Shown here: positions 20,456-27,510 of the stretch, piece by piece
Layout: each line of letters starts with the position of its first letter
Position numbering within the stretch: the stretch's first letter is position 1
Source of the DNA: Dehalococcoidales bacterium
GTDB taxonomy: Bacteria > Chloroflexota > Dehalococcoidia > Dehalococcoidales > UBA3254
Direction of reading: 5' to 3'
DNA: 31,851 bases
Assembly: GCA_028718465.1 (NCBI GenBank)
Contig: JAQULX010000001.1
Coordinates: forward strand, 1-31,851
Translations under genes and position numbers: made by a program
The notes under the pieces: model-generated
Seen by the model: the letters and a program-made list of their open reading frames with translations, nothing else
Databases searched by the model: none
Told to the model about the DNA's origin: nothing

Positions 20456-20998
20456 ATGTGCTTTAAATGGATAAAGAGCCTATTTATAAAAGAGCCTCCT
20501 CCTGAACCCGAGTTGGAGCTTCCACATCCCGAGGAGCCAAAAGATGATTCCCAAACAGTTGAGAATGTCGACGTTGACGTTATCTGCACGAAATGGCTAA
20601 CCAATTGGGATGTCCCTGCAGACCAGCGGGACTTTTGGAAGAATAAAATCAGAATTACCCTCCATGAGACATACTTTGTCGGAGGGATAGAGGTTCCGGC
20701 CGGTACCTATGACTGTGAAGTGGGCAGGTGTATGGATATCGAAGCAAAATGGCTCAACCCCGGCGTAATTGCCCATGAACAGGCCCATAATTCTTATTCT
20801 TTCCTGTCCGATGCTAAAAAGGCCGAATTTAGTACCGTTTACTCCGCAGTAAAAAATACAGATCCTATGATAATGCTGATGAGAGAAAAACATTCCTATG
20901 CTGACACTAATGATGTCGAGGCGCATGCCGAAGTCTACCGCTATATTGGACAGGAAATGCCTGCAGAATTGAAAGAGTTCTATCCCAAGCTATTTTAG
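20456..20998 (+). CDS. Second HExxH metallopeptidase-like protein, 180 aa
   Basis: VIAHEQAHNSYSF (H107, E108, H111) is the zinc/catalytic motif and DVEAHAEVYRY (E155 or E159) the likely third ligand ~45 residues on. The N-terminus has a short amphipathic segment and a Pro/Glu-rich linker (~13-32) that could attach it to a larger structure. It lies between the beta-helix protein and a holin-like protein, a position suited to entry or lysis. It is not obviously homologous to the peptidase at 12161-12712 beyond the motif. Confidence 0.8.
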   Translation: MCFKWIKSLFIKEPPPEPELELPHPEEPKDDSQTVENVDVDVICTKWLTNWDVPADQRDFWKNKIRITLHETYFVGGIEVPAGTYDCEVGRCMDIEAKWLNPGVIAHEQAHNSYSFLSDAKKAEFSTVYSAVKNTDPMIMLMREKHSYADTNDVEAHAEVYRYIGQEMPAELKEFYPKLF

Positions 20999-21008
20999 GG
21001 ATTAAAAC

Positions 21009-21329
21009 TTGAATGAGAACCTAACTATTATCATCGCAGCTTTCGCCGGAGCCCTGGGGGCTGGTATGACCGGTTGGATGAAAAGCGGCTCCCCATTCGC
21101 TTGGAGAGAATTCGCCGGCACTGTCTGGGCGGCTATTCTCTCTTCTGCTGTTTTCGCCCTTGGTTTCGAAGGAGAAGCCAGTTTCCAGAATATCATTTTT
21201 GCTTTCCTATCCGGCGCCGGTGTTGATGTACTGAACCGTAGAGTTGCTGAAATCCGTACCAACGGACGACTGGCAGAAATAGAAAAACAAATTATTGAAA
21301 AGACCAACAGAATAAGCGGGAGCGCTTGA
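21009..21329 (+). CDS. Holin-like small membrane protein, 106 aa
   Basis: Hydrophobic segments at ~5-23, ~38-52 and a weaker one at ~60-72, followed by a charged helical tail (~80-106); size and topology fit a holin or a virion membrane protein. TTG start with AGGGG 8 nt upstream. TGATG overlap with the next gene. Adjacent to a peptidase, so a lysis pair is possible. Confidence 0.65.
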   Translation: MNENLTIIIAAFAGALGAGMTGWMKSGSPFAWREFAGTVWAAILSSAVFALGFEGEASFQNIIFAFLSGAGVDVLNRRVAEIRTNGRLAEIEKQIIEKTNRISGSA

Positions 21330-21742
21330 TGGCAGATAGTGTCTCAAAGGCTAACTACGAACTGCTAACCAGAAGGCCGACTATTGTTCCCGGAAATACT
21401 ACGGCGAACTGGAATTCCGGAGTAGCTACCAGTGGAAATCCAGGTGCTGACCTGGTCACCATCGGAACTCCGGGGCAATGGTGCGATGTATCCAATGCTG
21501 TTTTAAGATTGGCAGATTTTAATGTGGCTGCTACGGTAACTGTCAGGGCTTATACAAACATGATGGGTGTCGAAGTGGAAATAATGAATGAGGATTATTC
21601 TGTCGCCGCAGACGGTGAAGTTGTTTTTATGATCTGGTGGTGGGAAGTTGAGCAATACGGGGCTGTTCGAGTTGAGGTTTTTAGCGATCAGGTAGCTGAT
21701 GACGGAGTTACAGTTTCCCATGAATACAGGATAAAGACATGA
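21329..21742 (+). CDS. Beta-domain protein paralogous to 18297-19010 C-terminus, 137 aa
   Basis: A single beta-sandwich-like domain sharing the landmarks listed for 18297-19010, ending VEVFSDQVADDGVTVSHEY. Preceded by GGGAG and coupled through TGATG to the holin-like gene. Probably an alternative tip or fibre module; two copies in one genome suggest a host-range or assembly role. Confidence 0.75.
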   Translation: MADSVSKANYELLTRRPTIVPGNTTANWNSGVATSGNPGADLVTIGTPGQWCDVSNAVLRLADFNVAATVTVRAYTNMMGVEVEIMNEDYSVAADGEVVFMIWWWEVEQYGAVRVEVFSDQVADDGVTVSHEYRIKT

Positions 21743-21764
21743 CGGCCATAGGGAGAGACATGAA

Positions 21765-21962
21765 ATGCCTGAAACATGGATAGTCACTATATTTGGAATA
21801 TTATTAACAGCCAATTTCGCTCAGACAGCTATCATTGTTAATTTATCCAAAAAAGTAGGCGCACTTGAAAAGGCTGTTAAAAACGCATGTCCTTGGGGCA
21901 ACTGTCCCTCTTTTGAACAGGCTAAGAGGGAGCGCAGTACTCCTGGGGACCATCATGGCTAA
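21765..21962 (+). CDS. Small N-terminally anchored membrane protein, 65 aa
   Basis: Membrane helix at ~5-27 followed by a charged helix and a CPWGNCPSF pair of cysteines (~42-50). Spanin- or minor-virion-like in size; no family recognised. The 100-bp gap after it has no gene. Confidence 0.65.
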   Translation: MPETWIVTIFGILLTANFAQTAIIVNLSKKVGALEKAVKNACPWGNCPSFEQAKRERSTPGDHHG

Positions 21963-22064
21963 CTGTATAGGACTGATTTGATATGGAACAACCGTATGGT
22001 TTGACAACCAGGACATGCCTGGATTGAGATAGTAGAGTATTAGTAAGTTTTGAGGTAACAGGTT

Positions 22065-22430
22065 ATGGCTACTAAAACAACCGACCGGAAAGAAAAAGAA
22101 AACGGAGATATGCCTGTCCTGTTTATATTCGGAATAGGGTTGAGCGGCCTGATCTATTTTCTCACCAGGAAAAAGGCAGAGGCGGGCGGGATATCGATAA
22201 CTATCAACGGTGCACTGGATGAGGATGGAGGAGCTGAAACCAAAGTATCATTTGAGTATTCAGGTCCTGAGGAGATCTGGACGGAATCCCCCAGGATTAC
22301 AGCAGTTGCCGGGACGGAATTCTCACTGATATTACCCAACCTGGTACCCGATTCGACTTACTACTTCAGGGCACGGGCCGAGAATGAGGCCGGCATAGTT
22401 TTCGGTGAAACGCTAACTGTCCAAACATAA
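22065..22430 (+). CDS. Membrane-anchored fibronectin-III-like protein, 121 aa
   Basis: Short basic N-terminus, one transmembrane helix (~17-33), then one domain (~42-121) with the Fn3 pattern, including LPNLVPDSTYYFRARAENEAG and a final TVQT strand. Topology puts the beta domain outside the membrane. It is one of several late proteins built as membrane anchor plus beta domain. Confidence 0.75.
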   Translation: MATKTTDRKEKENGDMPVLFIFGIGLSGLIYFLTRKKAEAGGISITINGALDEDGGAETKVSFEYSGPEEIWTESPRITAVAGTEFSLILPNLVPDSTYYFRARAENEAGIVFGETLTVQT

Positions 22431-22442
22431 AAGGAGCAGGGC

Positions 22443-23549
22443 ATGGCATCTGTAAGTGTAGATTTAGGTAGTATTAGATCAATACCCTATTCACTATTTC
22501 ATGCCTTCGGCATGGAATGGGTTTTTTATTCTCAGTACTACAAAACGAGCTATGACGCCGGTGTCAGTTTCGAATTAAGACAAACTGTTCCGATCAACGT
22601 CGGCTCTCTTTATTACGACAAAGTGAATAACAGGGTACACGTTGTCTACGCCTCAGGAAACGGGGGGTCGAACAACCCAGTTTACTATGTGAATGGCGTA
22701 CCGGCAGAAGACGGGACGATTACCTGGGGACAAGTACAATCGATGTGGCCTGGTACTGGGATTGGGACTGATAAGAACAACGCCCAGATTACCTGTGATT
22801 CTAATGGCTGCCCATGGATAACGTTTGGGGAAGTAAACCTGATGGGAACTTCCTTTGCCCATGTAGTCAAATCCTCGACAAAGGATATTTTTACAGAGCA
22901 ATGGCATAAGACGAGCTCTATCCATTATCCCGGAAGTGAGGATAGTCCGCATTTCCGCCTGGGGTTAATGATTCCCAGCGGCAGTATTATGTATTATGCC
23001 TATTCGATAACAAGAACTGATAGCTATTATCATAATATTGACCCTGATCCCCCGGTACTGTTTTATCGCACGATAAATCAGTCAGGTTCTTTCAGCGATC
23101 CCCCTACCAGAATCAAGGGAATAGTAAACAGCCAGCCGACCGGTGGGGTGAAGGTCGGGAATGACTTACACATAGTTTGGCCAGATTCAGAAACTAATTC
23201 AATCTTACATTCAGTAGGGACCACTGTAAAAGTTGTGCAGAGTGGTTTAACCAGGCGACCAAACATTATGTACGACATCCGACGTAACCGTCTTCTCTGT
23301 TTCTGGAATCAGTCTAACCACATCTACTATAAGGCCTATGACCTGGCTACGGGTATTTGGGAGGCAACTCCGGTGGACTGGCTTAACGAAAGTGCCTACG
23401 GGGGTATTTCCAGCGATTACCTCCAAATGGATCCGCTTAACGATTTCGAGTATGAACGCACTCCGGTGGCATACAACAGCATGTCCTATGTGCGTTTTGC
23501 ATTAAGCAATCTACAGCCGCCAGTAGTGAGAACCCTGCCGGCAACATAA
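22443..23549 (+). CDS. Beta-propeller-like adhesin, 368 aa
   Basis: Repeated units with alternating strands and motifs such as NNRVHVVYASG, GCPWITFGE, NDLHIVWPDSE, NRLLCFWNQSN and HIYYKAYD resemble blades of sialidase/BNR-type propellers. No signal peptide or membrane helix. Likely a receptor-binding protein displayed with the neighbouring anchored proteins. AAAGGAG 6 nt before the ATG. Confidence 0.7.
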   Translation: MASVSVDLGSIRSIPYSLFHAFGMEWVFYSQYYKTSYDAGVSFELRQTVPINVGSLYYDKVNNRVHVVYASGNGGSNNPVYYVNGVPAEDGTITWGQVQSMWPGTGIGTDKNNAQITCDSNGCPWITFGEVNLMGTSFAHVVKSSTKDIFTEQWHKTSSIHYPGSEDSPHFRLGLMIPSGSIMYYAYSITRTDSYYHNIDPDPPVLFYRTINQSGSFSDPPTRIKGIVNSQPTGGVKVGNDLHIVWPDSETNSILHSVGTTVKVVQSGLTRRPNIMYDIRRNRLLCFWNQSNHIYYKAYDLATGIWEATPVDWLNESAYGGISSDYLQMDPLNDFEYERTPVAYNSMSYVRFALSNLQPPVVRTLPAT

Positions 23550-23558
23550 GAGGTAGAA

Positions 23559-23918
23559 ATGGCGAGGCCACAACCGACATTAAGACTATTGGTAATATCG
23601 GCAGAAGAGGGAGGGACATCGATGCCGTCCCCCGGGTTGTATGAAATTCTGGAGGGTACTGAGGTTGTTATCACAGCAAACCCTTACCCTGATTATGAAT
23701 TTATTGGTTGGTATGGAGATATCGAAAGCTCTGACCGAACAATAAAATTCACCATTCAGAAGAATACCTCGGTCATAGCTGGTTTCGATCCAGTCGGTGT
23801 ACAGCCAGATCCTAATCCTGACAATAACTCCACGCTGCTGCCATTATTGGGGATAGGAATAAGTTGCGCTGGCTTGTTGCTGGCTTTCTACCAGGTAAGA
23901 AGAGGAGTAAAGAATTAA
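23559..23918 (+). CDS. InlB B-repeat-like domain with C-terminal membrane anchor, 119 aa
   Basis: Residues ~10-77 have the pattern of divergent InlB B-repeats (YEILEGTEVVITANPYPDYEFIGWYGDIES...IQKNTSVIAGF). A short Pro/Asn linker is followed by a membrane helix (~93-110) and a basic end. It is the mirror topology of 22065-22430, anchored at the C-terminus. Confidence 0.8.
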   Translation: MARPQPTLRLLVISAEEGGTSMPSPGLYEILEGTEVVITANPYPDYEFIGWYGDIESSDRTIKFTIQKNTSVIAGFDPVGVQPDPNPDNNSTLLPLLGIGISCAGLLLAFYQVRRGVKN

Positions 23919-23935
23919 GCGAAGGTGGGCGAGAA

Positions 23936-24124
23936 ATGGGGACGGAACTAATAGCACAAGCAGATAAGACTCACGACTCGGTACACAAAGCGGATGAACT
24001 AAAAACCACAAATCTAAAACAGAAATGGGATGCACTCCAACAGGCTTATCTGGATGCCGATAGGCTGATGGGGGAAATAGAGCGTGAGATCGACAGGGTA
24101 ACACATAGAATCGACAATGTTTAA
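23936..24124 (+). CDS. Small coiled-coil protein, 62 aa
   Basis: Almost entirely helical with heptad-like spacing (KWDALQQAYLDADRLMGEIEREIDRV). Starts at the ATG with AAGGTGGG upstream; an extended frame overlaps the preceding gene and is rejected. Its TAA overlaps the start of the next small gene. May be a spanin or assembly factor. Confidence 0.6.
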   Translation: MGTELIAQADKTHDSVHKADELKTTNLKQKWDALQQAYLDADRLMGEIEREIDRVTHRIDNV

Positions 24125-24236
24125 TGATTTGGGATACTGGCCATTAGGTATCGTTTTTATACTCGGCTTGATGAGCCTTATTGCCTTAATTGTCTATGTG
24201 TATATCGAATCAAAGAAAGACAGGAACCAACATTAG
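24117..24236 (+). CDS. 39-aa single-helix membrane protein
   Basis: ATG at 24117 overlapping the previous stop; product has one long hydrophobic helix (~8-29, LGIVFILGLMSLIALIVYVYI) and a basic tail (ESKKDRNQH). Typical of tiny phage membrane proteins (holin or virion). Last gene of the late region. Confidence 0.6.
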   Translation: MFNDLGYWPLGIVFILGLMSLIALIVYVYIESKKDRNQH

Positions 24237-24238
24237 CC

Positions 24239-24256
24239 TTATTTCCTGAGAAATAA
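24239..24256. repeat. Palindromic motif copy 4 (TTATTTCCTGAGAAATAA)
   Basis: The longest copy: arms extend to 7 bp on each side of the CTGA centre. It occupies the gap between the convergent ends of the late (rightward) and early (leftward) operons. Confidence 0.65.
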
Positions 24257-24261
24257 TTACG

Positions 24262-24873
24262 TCAGTCCCGCAGTAATGTTTCGCCTTTTACCAGCCAGGA
24301 AACACCAAAAGATACAACAATAATCGTCTCGAGCCAGAACATTGGATGTAGAAATTCAATCGGTTTGCACCAGTGGGTTAGCGGATAGATCAATACCATG
24401 GCCACGACCATAATAATGCCACATGTTCGATAAACGAGATTCCGGGCGCGTTTGCGTCGGCTCAACCAAATACCACTGCTTTTCGTGAAGAGGAATAAAG
24501 AGATATAGGCAAGCGTCAGAAACATCAAAGCGGCGAAGACTCCATGGAAATAACCTATCAGGTTATTGAAACCCGAGGGATGGATCGGGACGGTTGGAAA
24601 GAAGGCAACACCGACCGCAAAGATGGCCGCCAGGCGGACAGGTATATAGTCTTGGTCGTAGCCCCGGTACGTCGACAGGAAAACACCGATCGCACAAAGA
24701 GCGCCGACAAGAATACTGCGGGTTAAATCAGTAGCATAATAATAGGCACTAATTGACCCGGGTAACGGTAGTAAAGGATTCTGTATCTTTTGACATATCA
24801 GCATGGCGAAAGGAAATACCAGGCCGACTATACCGATCAGTCGCCTTAAAGCTAAATAACCGATCATGTTCAT
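24262..24873 (-). CDS. Multi-pass membrane protein, DUF998-like, 203 aa
   Basis: Six predicted membrane helices. Features such as LRRLIGIVG...SISAYYYATDLTRSILVGALCAIGVFLSTYRGYDQDY and VAFFPT match my memory of DUF998-type bacterial membrane proteins of unknown function. ATG at 24873 with AGAGGT 6 nt upstream, preferred over an ATG at 24906 inside the previous gene. Last gene of the early operon, a place where host-interaction genes often lie. Confidence 0.75.
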   Translation of the reverse strand: MNMIGYLALRRLIGIVGLVFPFAMLICQKIQNPLLPLPGSISAYYYATDLTRSILVGALCAIGVFLSTYRGYDQDYIPVRLAAIFAVGVAFFPTVPIHPSGFNNLIGYFHGVFAALMFLTLAYISLFLFTKSSGIWLSRRKRARNLVYRTCGIIMVVAMVLIYPLTHWCKPIEFLHPMFWLETIIVVSFGVSWLVKGETLLRD

Positions 24874-24877
24874 TTTC

Positions 24878-25357
24878 TTACCTCTCCCTTTTTTGCGGTT
24901 CGACATATTTCAAACCCAAAGTAGTAAATATCGAATCTTCCGAGTCGCCGACGATCCGCTTCCCGTTTTCGTCAAAAAGGCCGTCACCGTTGGCCGCCAG
25001 ATGCCAGCCTTTTTTCTGGGCCAGACCACAAAGATATTGGTTATGTTCTTTGGAGCCGGTTCTAATTAGTAGCAAGGTTGCCCAATTTTCCGGAGTGGCA
25101 ATATAGAGGTCGACCTGATTATTCTTATAGCTAATAGTTTTGATTTTAGGACCGTTCTTAGACACCTCTCCCACTTGCATAATCGCCTGATTAAATGCAA
25201 AAGGATCGTCACCAGGTATTAAGACTATATCGATGTCATTGCACCATCTCTTATAACGCCGGACAGATCCAGCGATACAGATACCATCATGCCGGCAGTG
25301 AGGTCGCAGCGCATCGATTAATTCTTTTGCCAATTCCATTGCTCTCGCGTGTTCCAT
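24878..25357 (-). CDS. Minimal PolX-type nucleotidyltransferase, 159 aa
   Basis: Palm domain: GSVRRYKRWCNDIDIVL (30-46) with D41 and D43, and the third carboxylate D83 in NNQVDLYIA. Thumb: TGSKEHNQYLCGLAQKKGWHLAANGDGLF...SEDSIFTTLGLKYVEPQKR (~105-156) as in DNA polymerase beta/X. The 8-kDa lyase and fingers domains are missing, giving a protein even shorter than the compact viral PolX of African swine fever virus. It probably fills short gaps or adds nucleotides in repair or end joining. Coupled to the upstream tiny gene by TAATG. Confidence 0.85.
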   Translation of the reverse strand: MEHARAMELAKELIDALRPHCRHDGICIAGSVRRYKRWCNDIDIVLIPGDDPFAFNQAIMQVGEVSKNGPKIKTISYKNNQVDLYIATPENWATLLLIRTGSKEHNQYLCGLAQKKGWHLAANGDGLFDENGKRIVGDSEDSIFTTLGLKYVEPQKRER

Positions 25358-25467
25358 TACTCTTCCCTCCGTAATTGGTTAATATAATCCCGGATACCAA
25401 GAATAGCGGCAGAGACAGCAAAATCTAAGCTGAGCAGAGCAATACAAAGAGCAATAATGATTCCCAT
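25357..25467 (-). CDS. 36-aa membrane peptide
   Basis: ATG at 25467 with GAGGAG 7 nt upstream, stop shared with the PolX ATG (TAATG). One hydrophobic helix (GIIIALCIALLSLDFAVSAAILGI) and a charged tail. Placement between a zinc-ribbon gene and PolX is odd for a membrane peptide; it may act mainly as a coupled leader ORF. Confidence 0.55.
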   Translation of the reverse strand: MGIIIALCIALLSLDFAVSAAILGIRDYINQLRREE

Positions 25468-25484
25468 CTATTAACTCCTCTAAT

Positions 25485-25640
25485 TCACGGAACATCTTTT
25501 GTCCAGGTATAACCACAATCCTGGCACTGTCTTTTTGGCCAGCCCTGCACCTGTTTATGCCAGCTGCTGCCACAACGAGGACACCGGCCGATAAACCAGG
25601 CACGTATATCATCAATCAGGTAATATAGGATTTTGAACAC
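25485..25640 (-). CDS. 51-aa zinc-ribbon protein
   Basis: GTG at 25640 with AGGAGG 7 nt upstream. Residues 20-42 read CPRCGSSWHKQ...RQCQDCGYTW, a treble-clef/zinc-ribbon of the type found at the N-terminus of IS1-like transposases and small phage DNA-binding proteins. It overlaps the end of the RusA gene by 29 nt in another frame. A longer frame beginning at 25615 in the same area has no such motif and is a shadow. Confidence 0.75.
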   Translation of the reverse strand: MFKILYYLIDDIRAWFIGRCPRCGSSWHKQVQGWPKRQCQDCGYTWTKDVP

Positions 25641-26022
25641 CTTTATCCTCCTCGAGATCGATGATCGTCATCGGCGCCCGGTTCGGATCCACAACAACCT
25701 TTGGCCGCTTAACAATCAGGTGGCTCATGTCATCATCCTGAAATAGTCCGGCGGTAACTAAAATATCCTGACCGGGTTTAAATCTAGCCCGGAGGTTGTC
25801 CTCGTCTCGCCGGCGATGGTCCCTGAAAACAAAGGTCAGATGCAGGACAGGGCGTTTGAATGGACGAAAATCGCCACCGGCCGATAAAGTATTCCGTACT
25901 AATACGGCTTCATAATAGACAGCTTCAGCGTACTCCTTGCCGTCCTGGTATTTTTTAGACCAGTGCACTCGAGAGTTGGGACTGCAGCTCTCAGGCGGTA
26001 GTTGGTTGACTTCTATTCTCAA
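25612..26022 (-). CDS. rusA: RusA-family Holliday-junction resolvase, 136 aa
   Basis: PPESCSPNSRVHW near the N-terminus and the catalytic block RRDEDNLRARFKPGQDILVTAGLFQDDD (D73, D75, N76, K82, D86, D96-98) match RusA endonucleases, which cut four-way junctions made by recombination. TTG start with GGGAG 6 nt upstream, overlapping the previous gene by 32 nt. It fits with the RecT-like and DEDDh proteins of the same operon. Confidence 0.92.
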   Translation of the reverse strand: MRIEVNQLPPESCSPNSRVHWSKKYQDGKEYAEAVYYEAVLVRNTLSAGGDFRPFKRPVLHLTFVFRDHRRRDEDNLRARFKPGQDILVTAGLFQDDDMSHLIVKRPKVVVDPNRAPMTIIDLEEDKGVQNPILPD

Positions 26023-26605
26023 CTTTCACTCCCTGCAGCATTACGTAGGTATCAAACCACTTTATCTGTACCGGCTCCGGCCAACTATCACTAAAGGCGG
26101 GAAACATAGGGAATACAGGGGTCTTTACGGATGATTCTGTACGCAAGGCTACTTTTGATGGAGAAGTTAAAGGTATTTTCTCTTTTCTTTGCCTATCAAG
26201 TCTGGTCTGGACATCCTCCAGTCCCCATCGCTTTTTCAGACCGTTCATCGAGGCCTGGGAAATATGCCACCTGGGTAACGACTTTGGCTTTCCGAGCCCT
26301 TCCCACTCCTCAATGATTGCCGCTTTGTTTCGTTCATAATAAGCGGAAATGACCATGTTGCGGTCTCGGATTGTAGCATTGGCTCCAATGATTGGTCTCG
26401 GCGGAACCGGTACCGGGTCTTTATACATCGGGTCTCCCTCCTTTCTATACAAACTGTTTAACTCTTGTACTCTGATTAATAACTTTTCGAATTCCGAGCT
26501 TTCGTCGTACCACGATATGCCAAATTGTTCCGCTCCACAGAGACATACTTCCTTCACAACCCCGCTTTCAAAAAAACTGTCTTTCCAAAAGTGGGCGTGA
26601 AGCAT
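25991..26605 (-). CDS. Helical protein with possible HTH, 204 aa
   Basis: An N-terminal part with CLCG, then a segment PRWHISQASMNGLKKRWGL (~110-130) resembling a helix-turn-helix that reads 'YYERNKAAIIEEWEGLGK' before it. The rest is Pro/Ser-rich. Similar HTH segments occur in small phage regulators I remember, but no named family can be claimed. Starts 2 nt after the replication-protein stop; may be a loader or regulator. Confidence 0.65.
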   Translation of the reverse strand: MLHAHFWKDSFFESGVVKEVCLCGAEQFGISWYDESSEFEKLLIRVQELNSLYRKEGDPMYKDPVPVPPRPIIGANATIRDRNMVISAYYERNKAAIIEEWEGLGKPKSLPRWHISQASMNGLKKRWGLEDVQTRLDRQRKEKIPLTSPSKVALRTESSVKTPVFPMFPAFSDSWPEPVQIKWFDTYVMLQGVKVENRSQPTTA

Positions 26606-26607
26606 AG

Positions 26608-27498
26608 CTACAGACTCTCACCCCGCGCATGAAAATAAACCTGTAACGGCTGGCCGCTAACCTGGCTTACCACGTTTGCTGCCAATGATCTCTGATTGGA
26701 ATTGAGATAATTAGCAGCATATTCTGATTTTGCTTCTACGAGGACTGTGTCCTGTTCAAGAGACACACCAACCGAACCGTCAAACCAGGCGTTGAAATTA
26801 AGACCGTTCACCCGCTCTTTTATTACTGACAGAGCTTTTTCCCAAAGACTCTCAGCATGGTCACACTTTTCCCGTGACAATTTTGCAGGTTGCGCGCGAA
26901 CCACGCGCTCCCTTATGTAAACTCCAGCTTCATTTTGGGTACTTTCTGTCACGGATTTGTCACGAGAGGGAGAGGGGTGGGGGGAGGTATATATATACTT
27001 ATTAGATATATTATTAAGAGGGTTAACGAGGGTTGTCACGGAGTTTGTGTGACTAGCCTTATTAGTAATGTCTTGTTCTTCATGTGTGGGCGTCACGACA
27101 TTTGTGTGACTAACTTGTTTTAACCGTGCCCGGTGTTCGCGTTGTCTTTGTCTGGCGGCTTCAGGAGTATCAGACGGAGCTATTTCCTGTCGTCGTTTAA
27201 AATTGTCCAGGACGAGGGTATCGCCGTCCCAATGCAAACTCTTTTGGGTCACCATGTAATCAATCAAGCGTCTGAGGGAGGCGATCTCCGATCTGTCCTG
27301 GACAAACATTTGCCGGGCAATATCGGTTATACTGAGCGGATAGCCAGCACCGTTGATCAGACGACCATCCGCATTGCACTCCTGAGCTACACACAGGAGA
27401 TGTAACCACATACCTCTTTCGGTCATGGAACGGCCTACCAACTTCGGATCCCGAAGTACTTCCGTCCAGAGTTTTAACCAGGGCTTCGAGCGTGCCAT
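26608..27498 (-). CDS. Replication initiator / replisome organiser, 296 aa
   Basis: The N-terminus (KPWLKLWTEVLRDPKL...MTERGMWLHLLCVAQE, up to ~105) is a phage replisome-organiser winged-helix domain. A flexible linker (~120-205) is encoded by iteron-like repeats. The C-terminal ~75 residues (LWEKALSVIKERVNGLNFNAWF...VLVEAKSEYAANYLNSN) match the DnaA N-terminal domain, which contacts the DnaB helicase. It should bind the origin inside its own gene and recruit host helicase, in keeping with the lack of a helicase in the element. ATG with AGGGGG 7 nt upstream. Confidence 0.88.
   Translation of the reverse strand: MARSKPWLKLWTEVLRDPKLVGRSMTERGMWLHLLCVAQECNADGRLINGAGYPLSITDIARQMFVQDRSEIASLRRLIDYMVTQKSLHWDGDTLVLDNFKRRQEIAPSDTPEAARQRQREHRARLKQVSHTNVVTPTHEEQDITNKASHTNSVTTLVNPLNNISNKYIYTSPHPSPSRDKSVTESTQNEAGVYIRERVVRAQPAKLSREKCDHAESLWEKALSVIKERVNGLNFNAWFDGSVGVSLEQDTVLVEAKSEYAANYLNSNQRSLAANVVSQVSGQPLQVYFHARGESL
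26860..27112. other. Putative replication origin within the initiator gene
   Basis: Repeats of GTCACG and TTTGTGTGACTA: two near-identical units, GTCACG-N3-TTTGTGTGACTA, at 27035-27055 and 27092-27112 (57 bp apart); GTCACG twice at 26948-26964; and GTCAC/GTGAC at 26860-26878. Between them is a G-rich stretch (26965-26987) next to an AT-rich block (26988-27017), a likely unwinding element. Origins in the middle of the initiator gene are well known in lambda-type and lactococcal phages. Confidence 0.65.
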
Positions 27499-27510
27499 GA
27501 GTGCCCCCTT

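Noticed and set aside
25379..25615. 78-codon leftward ORF
   Set aside because: Two small genes in other frames (25485-25640 and 25357-25467) have better ribosome sites, and one has a clear zinc ribbon.
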